Below, piece by piece: positions 18,776 through 36,600 of a DNA stretch of 58,292 bases. Origin of the DNA: Parachitinimonas caeni (lineage in GTDB: Bacteria; Pseudomonadota; Gammaproteobacteria; Burkholderiales; Chitinimonadaceae); contig NZ_JARRAF010000029.1 of assembly GCF_030129945.1 (NCBI RefSeq), forward strand, positions 1 through 58,292, given 5' to 3'. A model generated the notes under the pieces. That model made no database searches and was not told the DNA's origin. It saw nothing but the letters and a program-made list of their open reading frames with translations. A program made the translations under genes and the position numbers. Position 1 is the stretch's first letter. Every line of letters starts with the position of its first letter.

Positions 18776-19000
18776 ATGGGCATCAGCGTGACGAATCAGA
18801 ACAACCTGACCGAACCGATATTCAACGTCGTCATCAACCACGAAGCGCAATACTCTCTCTGGCAGGCAGACAGGACGCCGCCTGCAGGCTGGTCAACCAC
18901 CGGCATGCAGGGTTCGCGGGCCGACTGCCTCGCCTACATCGCTACCCATTGGACGGATATGCGCCCGCTATCCCTACGCAGCCAGGCGCCCGTTTCCTGA
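18776..19000 (+). CDS. MbtH-like protein (NRPS adenylation-domain activator)
   Basis: 74 residues from ATG 18776, the normal MbtH length. It shows the family signature: NHEAQYSLW, PPAGW, GSRADCLAYI and THWTDMRPLSLR. MbtH-like proteins bind and activate A domains and are often essential for NRPS function, so the gene heads the operon. The frame is open further upstream to a TTG at 18689, but no homology begins before about 18800 and the ribosome-binding sites are weak for all starts, so the start is uncertain. 280 bases separate it from NRPS1. Confidence 0.9.
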   Translation: MGISVTNQNNLTEPIFNVVINHEAQYSLWQADRTPPAGWSTTGMQGSRADCLAYIATHWTDMRPLSLRSQAPVS

Positions 19001-19206
19001 ACCGGTTCGGTTGATATTTTGTTTCCGGGCCACACTGCGTCGGCTTTGCGTTCAATGCCGGGCAAACAGCATGCCGCTTAATGGGCTCAGCAAGCCCTGC
19101 CAGTGCGTCACCAGAAACAAAACGCCAACCGCACCCAGGTGTGCCATCCGATGACGGAATGGCATGCGCCGGACGCGTCCGTCCACATCCATACACATTC
19201 TGAATA

Positions 19207-19232
19207 ACGTCAGCATGCCTTGCTGCTGACGT
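19207..19232 (+). promoter_or_regulatory. Perfect 9-bp inverted repeat before NRPS1
   Basis: ACGTCAGCA (19207-19215) and TGCTGACGT (19224-19232) are perfect complements with an 8-base loop. It sits 48 bases before the NRPS1 start, in the 280-base MbtH-NRPS1 gap. There is no T-tract. It may be an operator or an mRNA structure that separates MbtH expression from the megasynthases. Confidence 0.4.
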
Positions 19233-19280
19233 GAAGGCGGCTGAGCGCAGGAAATGTCTGCTGCCAACAAGGGGGAGCAA

Positions 19281-27608
<8,328 letters not shown>

Positions 27609-27639
27609 CAACGCTTGGACGCAACAAATTGGATTCAGA

Positions 27640-30600
27640 ATGGGAATGGAAACGGGCATGACCAGCAAACCGACACTCCGCGATTTCACCCCCGAGCAGT
27701 TCCGGGCCCTGCAAAAGCGCAAGACCATTCCGGTATTGCCCAGCCACGAAGGCCCGCTGCCGCTGTCTTACGCCCAGCAGCGCCTGTGGTTTCTGGCGCA
27801 GATGGAGGGCGGCAGCGAGGCGTATCACATTCCGCTGGCCTTGTGCCTGCATGGGCCGCTCGATCTGCCAGCCCTGCAGCAGGCGCTCGACGCCCTGCTG
27901 GCGCGGCACGAGGCGCTACGTACCACCTTTGAAACGGTCGATGGCGAACCCTGTCAGCGCATCGGCCCGGCCGATACCGGCTTTCTGCTGCAGCTGGATG
28001 ATCTCAGCCACAGCGCCAATCCGTCCGGCCAGCTTGCCACCCTGCAGCAACTCGAAACCGCCACGCCGTTCGATCTGGCGCATGGTCCGCTGCTGCGTGG
28101 CCGTCTGGTGAAAATGGCCGACTCGGTACACATGCTGTTGCTGACGCTGCACCACATCGTGTCGGATGGCTGGTCGATGGGCGTACTGACGCGTGAACTC
28201 AGCACCCTCTACGCCGCCGCTTGCGCCCAGCAGCCTGCCCTTCTGCCGCCGTTGCCGATCCAGTACGTCGATTACGCCGTCTGGCAGCGGCAATGGCTGG
28301 CGGAAGGCGCGCTGGCCACCCAGGGCGACTACTGGAAAACCACCCTGGCCGATGCACCGGTACTGCTGAGCCTGCCCACCGACCGCAAACGCCCGCCGAC
28401 ACAGGATTTTCACGGAGGTCTGCTGCCCGTCGAATTCGATACGGCGCTGACCGCCGGCCTGAAAGCACTGAGCCTGCGGCTGGGCACCACCCTGTTCACG
28501 ACGGTTCTGACCGGCTGGGCCATTGTGCTGTCACGCCTGTCAGGCCAGACCGATCTCGTCATCGGCACCCCGGTCGCCAACCGGCGTCGATCCGAGCTGG
28601 AAGGGCTGATCGGCTTCTTCGTCAACACCCTGGCCTTGCGGATCGACCTCGCGGGCACGCCCAGCGTCGAAACCCTGCTGGGTCGGGTCCGTAACGGGAC
28701 GCTGGAAGCGCAGGAGGCGCAGGATCTGCCGTTTGAACAGGTTGTCGAGCTGTGCAAGCCCCCGCGTAGCCTCGCCCACGCGCCGTTGTTCCAGGTGATG
28801 CTGGCCTGGCAGAACAATGAGGATCACGATTTCGTACTGCCGGGTCTGACCGTCGAACGGGTCGAGGCACCGCTGACCGTTGCCAAGTTTGATCTCTCGC
28901 TGACGCTGTTTGAAAAAGACGGTGCCATCGTCGGCAATTTCGACTACGCCAGCGCGCTGTTCGATGCGGATACCATCGACCGGCACCGCCGTTATCTGAC
29001 CAAGGTCTTGCAGCAGATGGTGGCAAGCCCCGGCCAGACCATCGACCGGCTGGCCTTGCTCGATGTCAGCGAACGCCAGCAACTACTGGTGGCCCGCAAC
29101 GACACCTGCCAGCCCTACGATGCCCACGCCACGCTGCACAGCCTGTTTGAAGCCCAGGCAGCGCGCGACCCGCAGGCCACGGCCCTGCTGCTGGGCCAGC
29201 AGCGCATGAGCTATGGCGAGCTGGAGCAGGCAGCCAACCAGCTGGCCCACCAGCTGCAAACCCTGGGGGTGGGCCCGGACCGGCTGGTGGCGATTGGCAT
29301 GGATCGTTCGCAGGACATGGTGGTGGCCCTGCTGGCAGTGCTGAAAGCCGGGGGCGCCTATGTGCCGCTTGACCCCTCCTACCCTGCCGACCGGCTCGCC
29401 CACATGCTGCGCGACAGCGCGCCACTGGCGGTGCTGACCCACCCGGCGGCGCAGCCAGCGCTGCAGGCGGCGCTGATTCAGCTCGACACCCCACCTGCGG
29501 TGATCGACCTCGAACACGACCGCCACCGCTGGGCCAATCTGCCGGCCACGCCCCCCCCCACACCTGATCTGCGCAGCAGCCATCTGGCCTATGTGATCTA
29601 CACCTCGGGCACCACCGCTGCGGCCAAGGGTGTTTTGGTCGAACACCGGCAGGTATTGGCCATCAGCACTGCCTGGGAACAGAGCCTGGCGCTGCGGCCG
29701 GGCCTCGTGCATTTGCAGATGGCCAGTTTCGCTTTCGATGTCTTCACCGCCGATGTGGTACGGGCCCTGGGTTTTGGTGGCCGGCTGGTGCTTTGTCCAC
29801 GCGACACCCTGCTCGACAGCGCTGCGCTCTACCAGTTGCTGCGCCAGCGTGAAGTGGGCTTTGCCGACTTTGTGCCGGCGGTGCTCGGCCCGCTGCTCGA
29901 CTATGTGCAAGCCAGCGGCCAGCGGCTCGACAGTCTGGAAACGCTGATCTGCGGCTCGGATCGCTGGAGTGTGGCGCTGGCGCGGCAACTGCGTGCCGTC
30001 TGTGGCCCGGCAACCCGGCTGATCAACGCCTATGGGGTGACCGAAGCGGCCATCGACAGCAGTTACTACCTGCTGCCCGAGCAATTGCCCGAATCGCAGG
30101 ACACCCTACCCATCGGCCAGCCGCTGGCCAATGTGCGGCTCTATCTGCTCGATGCCCACGGCGAGCCGGTGCCGACCGGGGTGGTCGGTGAGCTGTATAT
30201 CGGCGGCGCCGGCGTGGCGCGCGGCTACCTGAACCAGCCAGGACTAAACAACGAACGCTTTATCAATAACCCTTTCGTCGCCGGCGAACGCCTCTATCGC
30301 ACTGGCGATCTGGCCCGCTGGCAGGCCGATGGCCAGCTGGTGTTTCTGGGCCGGCAGGATTTCCAGATCAAGCTGCGAGGCTTTCGCATTGAGCTGGGTG
30401 AGATCGAAAGCGCCCTCTGTAGCTGCCCCGGCGTGCAGGAAGCCGTGGTGGTGGCCCGGCAGGACCGGGCTGCCGAACCGCAGCTGGTGGCCTACTACAC
30501 CAGTACGCCCGGCATGGCGCCGCCTGCACCAGCGGCTGTGCGGGCGCATCTGGCACGCCAGCTGCCCGGCCATATGCTGCCCGCTGCCGTGCTGGCGCTC

Positions 30601-33600
30601 GACCATTGGCCGCTCAGCCCCAATGGCAAGCTCGATCGCAAGGCCCTACCCGCGCCGGCCGCTGCCGACCTTGGCCAACGCAGCTTTGAAGCCCCCATCG
30701 GCCCGCTTGAAACGGCACTCGCCGCGATCTGGGCCGAGTTGCTGGGAGTGCCGCAGGTGGGCCGGCAGGATCATTTCTTTGAACTCGGCGGCCATTCACT
30801 GCTGGTGATGCGGCTGGTATCGCGGCTGCGCCAGCTATTGCAGCGCGATGTGTCGCCAACCGCCCTGTTCGCCGCCCCCACGCTGGCGACGTTTGCCGAG
30901 GCGTTGCAATCGGCCAGCCAGAACACATTGCCGCCACTCCAGCCAGCTGGGCGCAGCCAGCCCTTGCCGCTCTCGTATGCCCAACAGCGGCTATGGTTTC
31001 TGGCGCAGCTGGAAGGTGACAGCGCCACCTACCACATGCCGCTGGCGCTACGCCTGCAAGGGGCACTCAATCCAACCGCCCTGCGTCAGGCGCTCGATAG
31101 CCTGCTGGCACGGCACGAAGCCCTGCGCACCCGCTTTGTCGCCGTTGCGGGCGAAGCTTTCCAGCAGATTGCGCCCGCCGACACCCCGTTCAGCCTGATC
31201 GAGCACGACCTTGGCGGCAGCCTGCAGCCGGACGCCCAGCTGGCTGCCCTGCAACAGACCGAGACGCAACAACCGTTTGATCTGGCCAACGGCCCGCTGA
31301 TCCGGGGCCGGCTGATCCGGCTCACCCCGGCCAGCCATGTGCTGTTGCTGACCTTGCACCATATCGTTTCAGACGGCTGGTCGATGGGCGTGCTGTGCCA
31401 TGAGCTGAGCGCGCTCTATCAGGCCCACTGCGACAACCGGCCCGCCGGCCTGCCAGCGCTGACCATCCAGTACGCCGACTACGCTGTCTGGCAAAGGCAG
31501 TGGCTTGCTGCAGACCATTCAGACTCTGCCGTGCGCCAGCAAGGCCATTACTGGCAGCAGGCGCTGGCCGGCGCCCCCAGTCTGCTGACGCTGCCAACCG
31601 ACCGCAAACGGCCGGCCGAGCAGGATCATCAAGGTGGCCTGCACCGACTGCATATCGACGCCGTGCTGACGGCCGAGCTCAAGGCGTTCAGCCTGCATCA
31701 CGGTTGCACCCTGTTCATGACGGTGCTGGCCGGCTGGGCGATCGTACTGTCGCGGCTGGCCGGGCAGACCGATCTGGTAATCGGCACCCCGGTCGCCAAC
31801 CGCCGTCGCGCCGAGCTGGAAGGGCTGATCGGCTTTTTCGTCAATACGCTGGCGCTGCGGCTGGATTTGGCCGAGCGCGGCTCGGTGCGGCAGCTGCTTG
31901 CCCATGTTCGCACGCAGGTACTGGCAGCACAGGAAGCGCAGGATCTACCGTTCGAGCAGGTGGTCGAACTATGCAAACCGCCCCGCAGCCTGGCTTATGC
32001 ACCGATCTTCCAGGTGATGCTGGCCTGGCAGAACCACGAAGACAGCCAGTTCGTGCTGCCGGGCGTGCAGGTCGAGTCGATTGCCTCGCCGCACACCGTG
32101 GCCAAATTCGATCTCACCCTGTCACTGGGCGAGCAGGATGGCTGTCTGGTGGGCGGCATGGACTACGCCAGCGCGCTGTTCGATGCCCCCACCATCGCCC
32201 GCCACTGTGGCTATCTGCGCGAGGTACTGACGCAGATGGTGCGCCAGCCCGATCTGGCCCCACGGCGGCTGCCGATGCTGGATGCCGCCGAACGTCAGCG
32301 CCTGCTGATCGACTGGAATCGCACCGATCAGCACTGGCCGGCCAGCACCAGCATGGCGCTGTTCGAAGCCACCGCCGCCCATCAGCCCGAGGCAGTAGCC
32401 CTGCAGCTGGATGGCCAGACCTTGCGCTATGGCGAGCTGAATGCGGCCGCCAACCGGTTGGCGCGTCATCTGCAGCTGGGCGGCGTCGGGCCGGACCAGC
32501 GCGTGGCGCTCTGCTTCGAGCGCTCGCTGGAGCTGGTGACGGCCTTGCTGGCGGTACTCAAGGCCGGTGGCGCCTATGTGCCACTCGACCCGGCCTACCC
32601 GGCCGCCCGGCTGGGCTTCATGTTGCAGGACGCCGCACCCGTCGTCGTACTCAGCCATGCCCCCGCCCGGCCCGCACTCGCGGCGGCACTGGCAGCCCAA
32701 GCCACCGCACCCACCGTTATCGACCTGCAGACCGATGCCGCGTTGTGGACACAGCAGCCCGCCCACGATCTGCCCGACACCACCCAGCCCGAGCATCTGG
32801 CCTATGTGATCTACACCTCGGGCTCAACCGGTCGCCCCAAGGGCGTGGCGCAGACCCGGCGCACCCTCGACAACCTGATGCACTGGCAGCTGCAGCAGGC
32901 CAGCATCCGCCCGCCCGCACCGCAGCGCGTGCTGCAGTTTGCGTCGATCAGCTTTGATGTCTCGTTGCAGGAGATCTGCAGCACGCTCTGCAGCGGGGCC
33001 ACATTGGTGATGCTGAACGAGTCTGCCCGCAAGGAACTGGGGCAATTGCGGCCACTGGCAGCCGAGCAGGCCATCGACCGGGCGTTTCTACCCGCTGCGG
33101 TATTGCAGCAGATCGCCGCGCTCGATCCCGGCCCCCTGGTCGCACACGGCTGCGACCTGATCACCGCTGGCGAAGCGCTGCAAGTCAACGCCGAATTGCG
33201 CCAGTGCCTGCAGCAGATGGCCGTACGCCGGCTCTACAACCAGTACGGCCCGACCGAAACCCATGTCGTCAGCCAGCATGCGCTGGAGGTGGCCGACATG
33301 GCCCAGTGGCCCGAGGCGCCACCGATTGGCCGCCCGATCGCCAATTGCCGGCTGTATGTGCTCGATGCAGAGCTGGAACCCGTGCCGACGGGAGTAAGCG
33401 GCGAGTTGTACATCGCCGGGGCCGGGCTGGCACGGGCCTATCTGGGCCGGCCCGACCTCACTGCCGAGCGCTTTCTGCCCGACCCATTCAGTCCGCAGCC
33501 GGGGGCGCGCATGTATCGCAGTGGGGATCTGGCTCGCTGGCGCGCAGATGGCGAAATCGACTATCTGGGGCGCGCCGATGCCCAGGTCAAGCTGCGGGGC

Positions 33601-36600
33601 TTTCGCATAGAGCTTGGCGAAATCGAGGCTGTGCTGAAGCAGCAGGCGGGCGTCAGCGATACCGCCGTGCTGCTACGGGAAGACGAGCCCGGCGAGCGCC
33701 AGCTGGTGGCCTATGTCGTCGGCAGCGCCGAGATCGACGCACTGCGCGAAGCCCTGCGCCGCCAGTTGCCCGAGCCCATGCAGCCCGCACGCTGGCTGGC
33801 GCTGCCGCAGCTGCCGCTCACCGTCAACGGCAAGCTCGACCGGCGCGCCCTGCCCGCCCCGTCCCGGCTACCGGGCAACGCCATTCAACTGGTACCCCGC
33901 AATGCCCGTGAGGCGCAGATGGCGGCAATCTGGGCGCAGGTCTTGCGGCGCAATCAGGTTGGGGTGCTTGATGACTTTTTTGTGCTGGGGGGCCACTCGC
34001 TGCTGGCAACCCGTCTGGTGCATGCCATCAATCAGCAGATGGGTGTGCAGATTGCCTTGCGCCACCTGTTCAAGACGCCGGTGCTGGCCGATCTCGTCGC
34101 CAGTCTGCACGATGACCCGGCCGACCCGGCACCGGCGTATCCCCCACTGGTGCCCGACCCGGCCCATCGCTTCGAGCCTTTCCCGCTGACCGACATCCAG
34201 CAAGCCTACTGGGTGGGACGGGAAGCGACGCTGGCGCTCGGTGGCGTCGGTGCCCACGGCTATGGCGAGCTGCGTTTACGGCAGTTTGACGAAGCGCGCT
34301 TTCGCGAGGCGCTCAGCCGGCTGGTTGCCCGCCACGAGATGCTGCGCACGGTGTTTCTGGCCGATGGCCGGCAGCAGACGCTGGCGACGGTGCCGGAAGT
34401 CCGCCTGCCGTGTCAGGACTTGCGCTCGCTGCCCGATGCCACAGCTCAGGCCAGCCTGCAGGCGGTGCGCGAACGCATGTCGCACCAGTTGTTCGACGCC
34501 AGCCGCTGGCCGCTGTTCGAGTTTGCCGTCACCCGCCTGCGCGATACGGAAGGGGACTGGGTGCATCTGCATATCAGCCTCGATGCCTTGATCGTCGACG
34601 CCGCCAGCAGCCAGATTCTTGAACGGGAGCTGGCCCAACTCTACGCCGACCCGGCCAGCGCGTTGCCACCGCTGGCGGTGAGCTTCCGCGACTATGTGCT
34701 GGCCGAGCGGGCCCTGCGCGACACGCCACGTTTCCAGCGCGCCCTGCATTACTGGCAACAGCGGCTGAACAGCCTGCCGCCTGCGCCAGCCTTGCCGCTG
34801 CACCGTCAGCCCGACAGCATCGAACGGCCGCACTTCACCCGGCGCGACCATCAGCTGCCGGCGGCCGACTGGTCGCAGCTGAAAGCGCTGGCGGCCCGCC
34901 ACGGCCTGACCCCTTCAGTGCTGCTGCTGACGGCGTTCTCTCAGGTGCTGGCACTGTGGAGCCGCCAGCCACGCTTTACCCTGAGCCTGCCGCTGTTCAA
35001 CCGCCTGCCGCTGCATCCTGACATCAACGGCGTGATCGGCGATTTCACCTCGCTGGTCCTGCTCGAAGTCGCCATCGACAGCGATCTCGACTTTGCCAGC
35101 CAGGCCCGGCAGATTCAGGCCCAGCTGTGGCAGGACATCGACCATTCCGCCGTCAGCGGCGTGCAAGTGAACCGGGAGCTGGCGCAGGCGCGCGGCACCG
35201 CGCTGGCGGCCATGCCCATCGTCTTCAACAGCACACTGAGCGAACTGGCCGCAGGTGCCAACGATGCCGGCTTTGCCAGCGCACTCGGTGGCGAAACGGT
35301 GCATAGCATCACCCAGACCCCGCAGGTGTGGCTTGACCACACGATTCTCGAAGCCGACGGCCGGCTGTATTTCAACTGGGACAGTATCGACGAGCTGTTC
35401 CCGCCGGGCCTGATGGCGCAGATGTTCGCGGCGTATACCCAGCTGCTGGCCAACCTGCAGCAAGCCGAATCCTGGCAGGCCACCTTGCCGCAGCTGCTGC
35501 CCCAGGCCCGCTTCGACCACGCCAGCAGCGCATTGGTCGAAGCCCCGCCCTCCTCGCTGCCCCTGCTGCACACGCTGTTCGACCGGCAGGCACTGGCCCA
35601 CCCCGAGGCCCCGGCGGTACTGGGGGACGGCATCACGCTGAGTTATGGCCAGCTGCGGCGGGCTGCCCGCGCCCTGGCTGCCCGCCTGCAACAGGCCGGG
35701 GTGCAGCCGAATACCCTGGTCGGTGTGATCATGGAGCGGGGCCCGGAGCAATTGGTGGCCACGCTGGCCATTCTTTATGCTGGCGCGGCTTATCTGCCAA
35801 TCGACCCGGCGCTGCCGGAAAGCCGCATCACGCTGATCCTGCAGCAGGCCGAAGCCCGGTTGATACTCACCCAGCCTGCGTTGCAAAGCCGTCTGCAGCG
35901 GCCAGATGGCCTGCAGTGCTTCAGCGTGAGCACGGCCGATGCACCAGAAGTCACGCTCGCCGCCAGCATGGTGAGTGAACACGATCTGGCTTATGTGATC
36001 TTCACTTCCGGCTCGACCGGCCTGCCCAAGGGCGTGATGATCGACCATCGCGGTGCCGTCAACACCCTGCTCGACATCAATCAGCGCTTTGGCGTCACCG
36101 CCGCCGACCGGGTGCTGGCGGTGTCATCGCTCAGTTTCGATCTCTCGGTGTTCGACTGTTTCGGCACGCTGGCGGCCGGGGCGGCGGTTGTGTTGCTCAC
36201 GCCCGAGCTGGCCCGTGATCCGGCCCACTGGCTGGCGCTGATGACCACGCATCAGGTCAGCCTCTGGAATTCGGTGCCGGCGCTGCTGGGCCTGCTGGTC
36301 GAGTACGCCGAAGGCCACCATCTGCCGCTGCCGTCGTCGTTGCGTCTGGCCATGCTCTCGGGCGACTGGATTCCACTGAGCTTGCCGCCCCGCTTCTCTG
36401 CCCTGCTACCGCAGGCGCGCGTCATCAGCCTCGGTGGTGCCACCGAAGCGTCGATCTGGTCGATTTATTACCCGATTGACGCCATAGACCCCGACTGGCG
36501 CAGCATTCCGTATGGCAAGGCGCTGCGTCACCAGCAGTTTTATGTGCTGGACGACGCCTTGCAGCCACGCCCGTGCTGGGTGGTGGGCCAGCTGTACATT

